A DNA stretch of 64,000 nucleotides from Flavobacteriaceae bacterium UBA7302 (GTDB taxonomy: Bacteria > Bacteroidota > Bacteroidia > Flavobacteriales > Flavobacteriaceae). Location: NCBI GenBank assembly GCA_002471825.1, contig DKQS01000007.1, positions 372,001-436,000 on the forward strand, read 5' to 3'. The translations under genes and the position numbers were made by a program. The notes below the pieces were generated by a model. It had not been told where the DNA came from. It saw nothing but the letters and a program-made list of their open reading frames with translations, and made no database searches. This document shows, piece after piece, positions 1-7,932 of the stretch (the stretch's first letter is position 1; each line of letters opens with the position of its first letter).

Positions 1-1
1 G

Positions 2-400
2 CGACTATGGACCATGAAAGAAAGTGTCTATAAAGTTGTTGTTCAGCAAGAAAAAGAACGCTTTTTTAATCCGCAGAAATTCGAATGTCATATTGAATCA
101 GATTCCTTTGGACATGTAGTTTTTAACGGGGAAATCTATAAAACATTTACCGAGCAAAACGAGGATTACATCTATAGTACCACTTCCAAAGCGAACCAAA
201 CGTGTTTTTATCAATTGGGTTCAATGGAAAACCGAATCAATACCATGTCAAAAAGGCTAGGTCTTCAGAAGTCAGAAATCTCGGTGAGAAAAGATTCACT
301 TGGAATACCGAATGTTTACCACTCGGGCCAACGAATTACTAAATCCATGTCGATCACCAATCACGGGCGATTTGAAGCATTACAATTCGAAATCTTATAA
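2..400 (+). CDS. 4'-phosphopantetheinyl transferase, C-terminal part (5' end outside window)
   Basis: The frame is open from the first bases, so the gene begins upstream of the window. The first visible residues read RLWTMKESVYK, which fits the W-x-x-KE-x-x-x-K core of 4'-phosphopantetheinyl transferases, where the Glu binds Mg and the Lys contacts CoA. The end (ITNHGRFEALQFEIL) resembles the closing strand of this fold (S-x-SHxxxxAxA), and GIPNVY before it matches the usual G-K/I-P motif. These enzymes move phosphopantetheine from CoA onto a carrier-protein serine; AcpP at 31453 is a possible substrate. The ATG at 14 lies inside the conserved motif and is not the true start. The next gene begins 3 bases after the stop. 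Confidence 0.72.
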   Translation, partial: RLWTMKESVYKVVVQQEKERFFNPQKFECHIESDSFGHVVFNGEIYKTFTEQNEDYIYSTTSKANQTCFYQLGSMENRINTMSKRLGLQKSEISVRKDSLGIPNVYHSGQRITKSMSITNHGRFEALQFEIL

Positions 401-403
401 GCA

Positions 404-841
404 ATGAAGGAATTTCTAAGATATGCCAAGCAACAATTTTCTGTAAGCAAGAAATTGATCTTTTTGTACGTGGTGATTTACTTTTTATGGGGATTGGGAA
501 TGAACGAATTTGGCTCCTACATGGAGATTGCTCGTTTTACGTATTGGTGGCAGGTAATCACGGTATACTTGGTGTACATGATTCCGATTTCATTGCTATT
601 AAGAGGACTTCCTTTTCATGCCCAGTATGCCTACGGACTAGTGGCGATGGGACTGTTGGAATTCGGAGGCTATCTGATGGAAACCCCCTATGCCTATCCA
701 AACAACCTGATGGATCAATATTTAAACATCCGGAATTTTAGTCTTGGAATGGCTTTGTTTTTTGCCCTGTATTTTCCAGCGGGAAACGCCTTAGTGAACT
801 TTGTTTACAAACAAATCTTTGGAAAGAATGCAGGAGCTTAA
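404..841 (+). CDS. Small integral membrane protein of unknown function
   Basis: I do not recognise the family. The 145-residue product has about four hydrophobic stretches (near residues 18-36, 47-66, 72-92 and 112-135) separated by short polar loops, so it should sit in the inner membrane. It has no cleavable signal and no catalytic motif that I can name. It starts 3 bases after the PPTase gene and overlaps the start of the Gre-like gene by 14 bases, so the three are probably co-transcribed. The upstream context that could suggest a pathway is outside the window. Confidence 0.7.
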   Translation: MKEFLRYAKQQFSVSKKLIFLYVVIYFLWGLGMNEFGSYMEIARFTYWWQVITVYLVYMIPISLLLRGLPFHAQYAYGLVAMGLLEFGGYLMETPYAYPNNLMDQYLNIRNFSLGMALFFALYFPAGNALVNFVYKQIFGKNAGA

Positions 842-1280
842 AGAAGCATTTTGCAAGCAATGTTTGCATATCGTAGAAGTTAAGTTACAGAATACCTTGT
901 CTAGAATTCAGTCCCTTCAGAACGATTTGAATTCAGAAACGAAAAGTTCTGCCGGAGATAAACATGAGACTGGGAGGGCCATGATTCAACTAGAAATGGA
1001 AAAAGAATCACAAAAGTTGAACGACCTTCAGGAGATGAAAAACACCTTGATCCGAATCGATACAAATACCTCCAATGAAATCGTGAAATTAGGAAGCTTG
1101 GTGTCAACGAGCATGGCCACTTATTTTATCAGTGCCAGTTTGGGAGCTTTAAAAACTGAGAATGGATCATGTTTTGCTATTTCACCAAAATCTCCAATTG
1201 GAAGTATGCTGCTTGGCAAGAAAACAGGTGATGAACTAGTTTTTAATGGAAGGAAAATCGAGATAAATTCGATTACCTAG
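828..1280 (+). CDS. GreA/GreB-like C-terminal-domain protein
   Basis: The protein (150 residues from the ATG at 828) has a long N-terminal helical stretch rich in Leu, Lys and Glu, including the segment GDKHETGRAM, and a C-terminal segment SPIGSMLLGKKTGDEL that matches the C-terminal domain of Gre transcript-cleavage factors (SPxGxALLGKxxGD). Family members in Flavobacteria are often mislabelled as 3-oxoacyl-ACP synthase; nothing here looks like a ketosynthase. A role at the RNA polymerase secondary channel is inferred from the fold only. An in-frame TTG at 801 exists, but the ATG at 828 places the helical domain at the N-terminus. The last 45 bases overlap the 3' end of the opposing ABC gene. 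Confidence 0.65.
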   Translation: MQELKEAFCKQCLHIVEVKLQNTLSRIQSLQNDLNSETKSSAGDKHETGRAMIQLEMEKESQKLNDLQEMKNTLIRIDTNTSNEIVKLGSLVSTSMATYFISASLGALKTENGSCFAISPKSPIGSMLLGKKTGDELVFNGRKIEINSIT

Positions 1281-2171
1281 TGGAATAGGATCTTCATTTT
1301 TTACAAAAAGGGTACTGTCTTTGTAATTAGCTTCAATCAACCAATACATCCCTTTAAAATAGCAGTGCTTTACGACAGCTTCATGATTGGATTTTGAAAC
1401 AATTTTGATGTCTGAAGGATAGAACAATCGCTCTTTTTTATCAACTGTTATTTGGTTCACATCATCAAACAAACTAGCGATGTACAAGCTTGATTTTTCT
1501 TGATAAAGTCTTTGTGGCTGATCATTCGCTAGAATTTGATTGTCCTTGATCACTATCATTTTATCAGCAAAAGAAAGAGCATCACTTCCATCGTGAGTTG
1601 CCACAATACAGGTGATATTTTTCTCTTTTAAATAAGAAAATAACTTCCGACGAAGCGAATTCTTTTTAAAGTTATCAATCTGACTGAAGGGTTCGTCCAA
1701 AAGAATGAGTTCGGGTTCTTTCGCCAATGCTCTAGAGATAGCCACCCTTTGTTGTTGACCACCACTAAGGTTCTTCACTTTTACCTTGGCAAATTCTTCC
1801 ATTTCAATCACGTTCAGTAATTCATCAGAGCGTTGTTTGGATTCTTCAGGATAGAATCTGGATAGAAATTTCTGAATGTTTTCCTCTACCGTGGTGTAGG
1901 GCATCAGGTCGAAATTCTGAGGAACATATTTGAAGAAATCCATCCCAGGAACCAAATGATGTGCGGGACCTAAAACTTGGTGGTCATTCCAAAAGATCGT
2001 TCCAGAATCCAAGTCTAACAATCCATAAATGGCTTTCAGGAGTGTTGATTTTCCGCTCCCACTTTCACCCATGACACAAAGGTGTTCTCCCTTTTCTATT
2101 TGGAAAGAAAGATTGTTTAAAATCAATGATTTTTTCTGATAGGAAAAATGGATCTGATCAACAGCTAACAT
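1236..2171 (-). CDS. ABC transporter ATP-binding protein (PotA/FbpC-like, orphan)
   Basis: This is a complete nucleotide-binding subunit: Walker A GESGSGKST at residues 35-43, a Q-loop (VPQNF), signature LSGGQQQR, Walker B LILLDEP and a switch His (VATHDG). About 90 residues follow the ATPase core and resemble the TOBE-like regulatory tail of spermidine/iron-type importers (PotA, FbpC). No permease or binding protein lies beside it, so substrate and partner are unknown. The gene is 21 bases downstream of the thioredoxin-like gene on the same strand. Its 3' end overlaps the convergent Gre-like gene by 45 bases. Confidence 0.88.
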   Translation of the reverse strand: MLAVDQIHFSYQKKSLILNNLSFQIEKGEHLCVMGESGSGKSTLLKAIYGLLDLDSGTIFWNDHQVLGPAHHLVPGMDFFKYVPQNFDLMPYTTVEENIQKFLSRFYPEESKQRSDELLNVIEMEEFAKVKVKNLSGGQQQRVAISRALAKEPELILLDEPFSQIDNFKKNSLRRKLFSYLKEKNITCIVATHDGSDALSFADKMIVIKDNQILANDQPQRLYQEKSSLYIASLFDDVNQITVDKKERLFYPSDIKIVSKSNHEAVVKHCYFKGMYWLIEANYKDSTLFVKNEDPIPLGNRIYLDFPSIKN

Positions 2172-2192
2172 GTCGCAAAGAAACGATAAAAT

Positions 2193-2786
2193 CTACGGAT
2201 TCAACAGTTTCACAAAGTCTTCTTGAAGGTTCAATCCTTTGTTTTTGTTGTACCAAACTTGCAGGTCTTTTTTGAAAGCATCGTCTAACTTTCCATGAGC
2301 GGCTTTATAATCTGCAACCATTTTGGTAGCGATGGAGGGTCTTGCTCCCCAAGTAAAAAGCACCTCTAGATTTTCATCCAATGCAATGAGTTTCGGAATG
2401 GCTCGTCCACCGTTTGTTAAGAACATGTCCATTAACTCAAGATGTTCGTCTCTCAAAACCAGCTTTAAATCAATTTGATTTGAAGCCTCTGCCATTTTAT
2501 GGATAATGGGTAAGTTTTGTGCGGCATCACCACACCAGCCTTCTGTTAACACTAACCAGGTTTGTTTCTGATTCAATTTTGAAAGCGCCGTTTTTGTGCT
2601 CTCGGAGATGGTAATTTTCTTGTCCAATCGATCCATGCGTTTGTTATTAAGCATGCTGTAATGAGTCAAGGCTTCCGTTTGATTGGGTCCAGTGGATTTT
2701 CCTTCGGATAATAATTTTGAAACTAGTTCTCTGTATGCTTGATAGCTGATACCGTCAGCTAAGCTTTTTTCAATAAGTGCTTTCAT
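2193..2786 (-). CDS. Thioredoxin-fold protein with a single active-site cysteine (WCGD)
   Basis: The 197-residue protein carries EGWCGDAAQN around residues 82-91 and a cis-proline segment AIPKLI near residue 129, the arrangement of the thioredoxin_9 family common in Bacteroidota. Cys85 is the only cysteine in the motif (WCGD instead of WCxxC), so it cannot form an internal active-site disulfide and may work as a monothiol or chaperone-like protein. There is no signal peptide, so it is cytoplasmic. It lies between the threonine dehydrogenase and ABC ATPase genes on the same strand, which gives no firm functional hint. Confidence 0.8.
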   Translation of the reverse strand: MKALIEKSLADGISYQAYRELVSKLLSEGKSTGPNQTEALTHYSMLNNKRMDRLDKKITISESTKTALSKLNQKQTWLVLTEGWCGDAAQNLPIIHKMAEASNQIDLKLVLRDEHLELMDMFLTNGGRAIPKLIALDENLEVLFTWGARPSIATKMVADYKAAHGKLDDAFKKDLQVWYNKNKGLNLQEDFVKLLNP

Positions 2787-2844
2787 AGGGACTATTATTT
2801 ATCGAAAAGATAGTCGTAAATCTTCTGATTTGATTACAAAGATA

Positions 2845-3801
2845 TTAAAGCTGAAATACAGATTCCTTGATATTTGTCAGCATTATATTGGTCATTTCAT
2901 CTAGGTCGATGCTATGGTTCCAATTCCAATGAGTTCGTGCAAAGCTATCGTCAATGCTATTGGGCCAACTATCGGCAATTTGTTGTCTAAAATCTGGATT
3001 GTAGTTTATCTGGAAACCTGGCATATGTTTTTTGATCGACGCAGCTACCTCTTTTGGTGTGCAATCAAAGCCAGATAAATTATAGGAAGTTCTAATTTTC
3101 ACTTTTTCGGCCGCAGCTTCCATAAGTTGAATGGTGGCATCGATGGCATCATCCATATACATCATCGGAAGCCTAGTATCTTCGCTTAAGAAACAGTCGT
3201 ACTTTCCTTCCTTCACTGCTTGCAGGTAGATGTCAACCGCATAATCGGTGGTGCCTCCACCAGGTTGAGTTTTCCATGAAACGATTCCGGGATAGCGCAA
3301 ACTTCTTACGTCAACACCATAATTGATGTGGAAATAGTTACACCAATATTCACCAGATAACTTGCTGATTCCGTAAACCGTGCTCGGTTCAAGAATGGTG
3401 CTTTGAGGCGTGCGTACTTTCGGACTGGTAGATCCAAAAACCGCTATGGAGCTTGGCCAATAAATCTGATCGATGACCTTTTCTTTGGCTAAATCAAGAA
3501 CAATCGAAAGTGAAGTCATGTTTAGGTGCCAAGCTTTCTTTGGGTATTTTTCGGCTGTTGCCGATAACATGGCTGCTAACAAATACACCTTTTTCACCTG
3601 GTATTTTCTGACAATCTCATGAATTTTTTGGGCATCAGTTGCATCAATAATTTCAAAGGGTCCAGATTCCATTAGTTCTTTCGAACCTTCTTTGATATCC
3701 GAAGCAATTACATTGGCGTTTCCGTAAATAGAACGCAATCGAATGGTTAATTCTGTACCGATTTGACCACAAGCCCCTAAAACTAAAACTGCATCAGCCA
3801 T
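2845..3801 (-). CDS. L-threonine 3-dehydrogenase, NAD-dependent epimerase/SDR type
   Basis: The 318-residue protein is an extended short-chain dehydrogenase: NAD-binding GACGQIG at residues 9-15 and catalytic Y143-x-x-x-K147 in VYGISK. Length and the segments PGIVSWKT and LPMMYMDDAI match the SDR-type threonine dehydrogenase described from Flavobacterium and relatives, which oxidises L-threonine to 2-amino-3-ketobutyrate. The usual partner ketobutyrate ligase gene (kbl) is not in this window. It is cytoplasmic. A general nucleotide-sugar epimerase is the alternative, but the overall sequence favours threonine dehydrogenase. Confidence 0.82.
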   Translation of the reverse strand: MADAVLVLGACGQIGTELTIRLRSIYGNANVIASDIKEGSKELMESGPFEIIDATDAQKIHEIVRKYQVKKVYLLAAMLSATAEKYPKKAWHLNMTSLSIVLDLAKEKVIDQIYWPSSIAVFGSTSPKVRTPQSTILEPSTVYGISKLSGEYWCNYFHINYGVDVRSLRYPGIVSWKTQPGGGTTDYAVDIYLQAVKEGKYDCFLSEDTRLPMMYMDDAIDATIQLMEAAAEKVKIRTSYNLSGFDCTPKEVAASIKKHMPGFQINYNPDFRQQIADSWPNSIDDSFARTHWNWNHSIDLDEMTNIMLTNIKESVFQL

Positions 3802-3893
3802 TTGAGAAAAATCAAAAAAATTAGCGAAACAAAGGTAAGTATTTTTAAAATTCGTAATTAATTAACTGAATTATAAAATAATCATAAAATAAG

Positions 3894-4679
3894 CTAGCAT
3901 TTCTTTACGAAGCTTAAGAGGATGTTTGATAATTCGCTGTGATTTTCAATGAAGCTCATGTGTCCCCCTTCCAAAACAACCAAGTCTGTATTCGTCCTTG
4001 TGCTTTCTTGTTGGGCATCTTCCAACCAAATCACTTCATCGTATTTTCCGGTAATCTGAAGTTTGTTGAAATCGGCATTCTTCAAAACGTGTTCGCGATT
4101 CGGCCGTAATTTCATCCCCTCTTGTGCAGCAACATAACCTTGCAAAGGGGTTTGCACCGCTTCTTGAATAATTTCTTCGACCTTCGGCTTTAGTTTGATT
4201 TGGTTGTCTTCAGAGAAGAGGTTGCGAACGCTAATCCGCACTACCTTTTCGTAACTCTTTTTTGCCGTTCGAATGGCAAGATCACGAAACTCCTTTCGTT
4301 GATCAGAATCTGCGACTGAAGTGGAATTTAATAGACAAAGTCCTTTCACCATCTTTGGATGCTCTTCAGCAAAAGCGAGAGATACATACCCTCCCATTGA
4401 ATGACCAATTAAAATACAGCGTCGGATACGTTCTTTTTTCAAAATAAAGCGAACCACTTCAGCCATTTCGTCCATGCTGTGCACATAGCTCAAGCAATCT
4501 GTTTGGCCATGTCCGGGTAGATCTAAAGCAATGACCTTAAATCTTTTGGATAGCAATTCTGAGATCTCTTTCCAGATGCTTCTGTTTTCCAAAAACCCAT
4601 GCAAAAGCACAATACAATTTCCTTTTCCTTGAAGGGAATAAGAGATATTTACGTTTCGGTATTCGACAGTTCTAAGCAT
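3894..4679 (-). CDS. Alpha/beta hydrolase
   Basis: This is a 261-residue alpha/beta hydrolase-fold enzyme: oxyanion segment LLHGF near residues 25-29, nucleophile elbow GHSMGG with Ser94, and a C-terminal His in EGGHMSF. The third triad residue is probably the Asp in GKYDEVI. The substrate cannot be read from the sequence; ester or C-C hydrolases of this size are common. I chose the ATG at 4679; an upstream TTG adds only MKYTYFCL, which overlaps a -7 promoter box. The gene is divergent from brnQ with a 42-base gap. Confidence 0.85.
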   Translation of the reverse strand: MLRTVEYRNVNISYSLQGKGNCIVLLHGFLENRSIWKEISELLSKRFKVIALDLPGHGQTDCLSYVHSMDEMAEVVRFILKKERIRRCILIGHSMGGYVSLAFAEEHPKMVKGLCLLNSTSVADSDQRKEFRDLAIRTAKKSYEKVVRISVRNLFSEDNQIKLKPKVEEIIQEAVQTPLQGYVAAQEGMKLRPNREHVLKNADFNKLQITGKYDEVIWLEDAQQESTRTNTDLVVLEGGHMSFIENHSELSNILLSFVKKC

Positions 4680-4683
4680 CAGA

Positions 4684-4691
4684 CAAAAATA
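4684..4691 (-). promoter_or_regulatory. -7 box TATTTTTG for the alpha/beta hydrolase gene (leaderless)
   Basis: Read on the minus strand, TATTTTTG fits the Bacteroidota -7 consensus TAnnTTTG exactly. Only four bases separate it from the ATG at 4679, so transcription should start at or next to the start codon, giving a leaderless or nearly leaderless mRNA. I see no good -33 TTG at the usual distance. Confidence 0.55.
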
Positions 4692-4721
4692 TGTATATTT
4701 CAAGTCTTAAAGTTAAAAGGC

Positions 4722-6008
4722 ATGAACAAAACCAAAGAAATCTGGATGACAGGTTTCGCACTATTTTCCCTCTTTTTCGGAGCTGGAAATTTAATTCTAC
4801 CACCATCCTTGGGAGTTAAATCAGGTTTTGATTGGTGGATTGTGGTCCTTGGTTTTGCCTGCACAGCTGTTGTCATTCCTATTTTTGCAATTTATGCCCA
4901 CTCCAAATTACAAGGGACTTTATTTGATTTTGGTAAAAAAGTTTCGCCGCTTTTCAGTTCGGTCTTTTGCTTTTTGATTTACATTATTTCGATTTCCATT
5001 CCGTCGCCACGAACGGCAGCAGTAACCCACGAAATGGCGGTTCAACCCAATTGGGAAATCAGTCCGATTGTAACCAGTATCATTTACTTTAGTTTGGTGT
5101 ATGTTTTTGCCATTAACCGATCAAAAATTTTGAGCATTATTGGGAAGTATTTGACGCCCATTATCGGTTTAATTATCATTGCCATTGTGGCCAAATCTGT
5201 ATTCTTAGATCCTGAAACATATAGCGAATCTACCTTTTCAGTTCCTTTTATTGATGGATTTTTAGAAGGTTATCAAACCTTTGATGCCATAGGTGGAGTC
5301 GTAGTTGGTGCCGTAATTGTTATTTCATTGCAACTGCGAGGACACACGACTTTTGAAGCGAAAAAGGAAATCATCCAAAAAGCCGGAATCATTGCCGGAA
5401 CTGGTTTACTATTGATTTATGGCGGATTGGTACTTTCTGGGTTTTTAACAAGTTCGTGGTTTGAGACTTCGGCCTCAAGAACAGAAATCCTTACCGGAAT
5501 AAGTAAATTGACTTTAGGGAACCTAGGAACTTCGTTTTTAAGTGTGTTGGTTTCGTTAGCCTGTTTTACAACGGCAGTCGGGATTGTAACCGGTGCTTCT
5601 GATTATGTGCGAGGAATATCAAATAATTCAAACAAGGCTTTTCGAATTACCGCATTTGTGGGTTGTTTGATCGGTGTGATTGTGGGTAGTTTTCAAGTGG
5701 ACTTCATTATCACCTTAGCCGTTCCTGCCTTAATGTTTTTATACCCCATCACCATTGTTTTGATATTATTGAATTCGATTCCAGAGAAGTATGCTTCGGC
5801 TTTTGTTTTCCGTGGAGTTGTTTTCACGGCTTTCCTGTTTAGCATACCTGATTTTTTGAGTTTTATTATTGATAAGGAATTGTTGGAAGGGGTTTTTGCG
5901 GTGATACCGCTTGCCAGTTTTAACCTTGGGTGGGTATTGCCATCAGTTCTGGCGCTGATTTTGACAAATATTTATATTTTTAACCGTAAAGCAAGGATTT
6001 CGAATTGA
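4722..6008 (+). CDS. brnQ: Branched-chain amino acid carrier, LIVCS family (BrnQ)
   Basis: The product (428 residues from the ATG at 4722) is a polytopic inner-membrane protein with about twelve hydrophobic segments. Its N-terminus, FALFSLFFGAGNLILPPSLG split over the first two helices, is the hallmark of the LIV-II/BrnQ carriers that import Leu, Ile and Val with Na+ or H+. Upstream in-frame codons run back into the divergent hydrolase gene and are not conserved, so the ATG after TTAAAAGGC is preferred. The gene ends just before the -7 box of the next hydrolase gene. Confidence 0.9.
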   Translation: MNKTKEIWMTGFALFSLFFGAGNLILPPSLGVKSGFDWWIVVLGFACTAVVIPIFAIYAHSKLQGTLFDFGKKVSPLFSSVFCFLIYIISISIPSPRTAAVTHEMAVQPNWEISPIVTSIIYFSLVYVFAINRSKILSIIGKYLTPIIGLIIIAIVAKSVFLDPETYSESTFSVPFIDGFLEGYQTFDAIGGVVVGAVIVISLQLRGHTTFEAKKEIIQKAGIIAGTGLLLIYGGLVLSGFLTSSWFETSASRTEILTGISKLTLGNLGTSFLSVLVSLACFTTAVGIVTGASDYVRGISNNSNKAFRITAFVGCLIGVIVGSFQVDFIITLAVPALMFLYPITIVLILLNSIPEKYASAFVFRGVVFTAFLFSIPDFLSFIIDKELLEGVFAVIPLASFNLGWVLPSVLALILTNIYIFNRKARISN

Positions 6009-6009
6009 G

Positions 6010-6017
6010 TATCTTTG
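6010..6017 (+). promoter_or_regulatory. -7 box TATCTTTG for the hydrolase gene at 6032
   Basis: TATCTTTG is an exact match to TAnnTTTG. It begins 2 bases after the brnQ stop codon and ends 14 bases before the ATG at 6032, giving a short leader of about ten bases. No clear -33 TTG is visible in the brnQ 3' end. Confidence 0.55.
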
Positions 6018-6031
6018 CCTAAAATCGACAA

Positions 6032-6817
6032 ATGTTAAACCATTATATCTATAAAAACCCTTCCGCTAAAAAGTGGGTGACCTTCGTTCATGGAGCAGGA
6101 GGAAGTAGCTCTATTTGGTTTAAGCAGATTCGAGCATTTAAGAACGAATACAACGTATTGGTTTTAGACTTAAGAGGACACGGCAATAGCAAGCCCTTGT
6201 TAAAAGATAGCTTTAACCAGAAGTACACCTTTGATGCCATTACCAACGATATTGTTGAGGTGTTGGAACATTTAAAGATTGAAAAGTCCCACTTTGTAGG
6301 CATTTCTTTAGGTACTATTCTCATTCGAAACTTGGCTGAGAAACGTCCGGATTTGGTGGAGAGTATGATTATGGGTGGCGCCATTTTAAAATTGAATTTT
6401 AGATCGCAAATTTTAATGCGATTGGGCATCATCTTTAAGTCGGTAGTGCCTTACATGTATTTGTACAAACTGTTCGCTTTTATCATCATGCCTCGAAAAA
6501 ACCACAAAGAATCTCGAATACTTTTTGCCAAGGAGGCTAAGAAACTCTATCAAAAAGAGTTTGTAAGATGGTTTAAACTAACGGCAGAAATCAATCCCTT
6601 ACTCCGATTTTTTAGAGCGAAGGACATTCAGATTCCGACTTTGTATGTCATGGGTGAAGAAGATCATTTGTTTCTACCGGCGATCAAACGGATTGTGGAA
6701 TCCCATGCCAAATCGACCTTACACATCATTGAAAAATGCGGACATGTGGTGAATGTAGAAAAACCACTAGATTTTAATAGTCAATCCTTAGGCTTTTTAA
6801 GAACATTGCCAGCCTAA
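6032..6817 (+). CDS. Alpha/beta hydrolase
   Basis: This second alpha/beta hydrolase has 261 residues: HGAGGSS (oxyanion region, residues 20-26), nucleophile elbow GISLG with Ser92, Asp in GEEDHLF and His in CGHVVNVE near the end. A basic, hydrophobic cap segment (about residues 118-170) sits between core strands. It shares the fold but little else with the hydrolase at 3894. The substrate is unknown. It has its own -7 box and is followed 50 bases later by an AraC regulator on the same strand. Confidence 0.84.
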   Translation: MLNHYIYKNPSAKKWVTFVHGAGGSSSIWFKQIRAFKNEYNVLVLDLRGHGNSKPLLKDSFNQKYTFDAITNDIVEVLEHLKIEKSHFVGISLGTILIRNLAEKRPDLVESMIMGGAILKLNFRSQILMRLGIIFKSVVPYMYLYKLFAFIIMPRKNHKESRILFAKEAKKLYQKEFVRWFKLTAEINPLLRFFRAKDIQIPTLYVMGEEDHLFLPAIKRIVESHAKSTLHIIEKCGHVVNVEKPLDFNSQSLGFLRTLPA

Positions 6818-6867
6818 TTCTGTAAAGTACTCTGCTTTTCTTCGACGAAGAGTCATATCATTGCATT

Positions 6868-7716
6868 ATGGCCATTCAAGATTTACGAACCTATTCTTAC
6901 CAAAACACTTTTTCCTTAAAGGTGGTCGATTTTGAAAAAGCTTGTGTTGTAAACCAACCAGAGGAGGTCAAAGCCTATCAAATCTTCTGGATTAAAGAAG
7001 GCAAAGGAACTTATTACATCGACTTTAATAAGTACTCTTTTGATGGAAATGTGCTCATTTTTCTCTCACCTGGACAAATCTTTCATGTGGAATCAGAAAA
7101 GATTAAAGAGGCCTATCAACTTTCCTTTGTACGTGATTTTTATTGCATTCAAACTCATGATAAGGAGATTTCTTGCAATGGCGTTTTGTTCAACAACATT
7201 TATGAAACACCACTGATCGAATTAACTGATAAGGATGTTACTCGTTTGGAATTGATTATAGAGGACTTGATCGAAGAGTTTAATCGAGAAGAAGGAACGG
7301 CCCAATATGACATGCTTCAATCCTATCTAAAACAGTTCATCATCCACTCGGTTCGAATTCAAAAGAACCAAGGTGAGCTTAAAACCGATGATGAAACCAA
7401 ATTATTCAAAGACTTTAGCACCTTGGTAGAATTCAATTTCAAAGAATTGCATTCGGTTTCTGATTATGCAGAACGATTAGGATTGTCTCCGAAATCACTT
7501 ACCAAACACTTCCAAAGAATTTCAAAAGATTCTCCCAGTGACTTCATCAAAAAAAGAATCATTCTAGAAGCCAAGCGCAAACTAATTTATACAGATTATA
7601 GTGTCAAGGAAATTGCTTTCGACTTGGGTTTCAACGATCCGGCCTATTTTACCCGTTTCTTTACCAAGGCAACCACATTATCTCCCTTAAACTTCAAAAA
7701 AGACTTTAAAAACTAA
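6868..7716 (+). CDS. AraC-family transcriptional regulator
   Basis: The 282-residue protein has an N-terminal cupin-like sensor domain (to about residue 150) and a C-terminal double helix-turn-helix domain (about 185-280) ending in the family signature IAFDLGFNDPAYFTRFF. It probably controls the AhpD-like module that starts directly downstream: between them lie two copies of TTGTCCA exactly 21 bp apart, the spacing expected for an AraC-type protein contacting one DNA face. The inducer is unknown. Confidence 0.9.
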   Translation: MAIQDLRTYSYQNTFSLKVVDFEKACVVNQPEEVKAYQIFWIKEGKGTYYIDFNKYSFDGNVLIFLSPGQIFHVESEKIKEAYQLSFVRDFYCIQTHDKEISCNGVLFNNIYETPLIELTDKDVTRLELIIEDLIEEFNREEGTAQYDMLQSYLKQFIIHSVRIQKNQGELKTDDETKLFKDFSTLVEFNFKELHSVSDYAERLGLSPKSLTKHFQRISKDSPSDFIKKRIILEAKRKLIYTDYSVKEIAFDLGFNDPAYFTRFFTKATTLSPLNFKKDFKN

Positions 7717-7718
7717 GC

Positions 7719-7777
7719 TTGTCCAAGAACTAGGAACTTTTGTCCATTTTTAGAGGCTTCATCCCATCGCATCTTTG
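7719..7777 (+). promoter_or_regulatory. Probable AraC operator (two TTGTCCA half-sites) and -7 box
   Basis: TTGTCCA occurs at 7719-7725 and again at 7740-7746, a direct repeat with a 21-bp period, two helical turns. CATCTTTG at 7770-7777 is one base off the TAnnTTTG -7 box, and the first ORF starts 25 bases later. The arrangement fits class-II activation by the AraC regulator encoded just upstream. Confidence 0.5.
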
Positions 7778-7802
7778 TACCGTAATTCAAAAACCACAAA
7801 AG

Positions 7803-7919
7803 ATGATTTCAACAAACAATAACTATTGCCCGAATTGCTGGGGATATCAAGAGTACCATGAAACCGAAATGATTCAAGGATTTGAATGCGTAGAAGAAAC
7901 AAAAACAAAACAAAACTAA
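7803..7919 (+). CDS. Small CPNCWG-motif protein (38 residues)
   Basis: This short ORF encodes a 38-residue protein beginning MISTNNNYCPNCWGYQEY. A C-x-x-C-W-G pair near the N-terminus and a lone Cys later suggest metal binding or redox activity. Small proteins with this opening commonly precede carboxymuconolactone decarboxylase-family genes in Flavobacteria, as here, where the next gene starts 13 bases downstream. The function is unknown. The clear start, position after the -7 box and conserved pairing support a real gene. Confidence 0.6.
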   Translation: MISTNNNYCPNCWGYQEYHETEMIQGFECVEETKTKQN

Positions 7920-7932
7920 AAACACCAAAAAG

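Noticed and set aside
14..400. A complete 128-residue gene starting at the ATG at 14
   Set aside because: The frame is open upstream, and the ATG lies inside the conserved W-x-x-KE-x-x-x-K motif, so this is the end of a longer PPTase gene.
4599..4721. Extended N-terminus for brnQ
   Set aside because: The extra 41 residues overlap the divergent hydrolase gene and precede the first transport helix without any family match.
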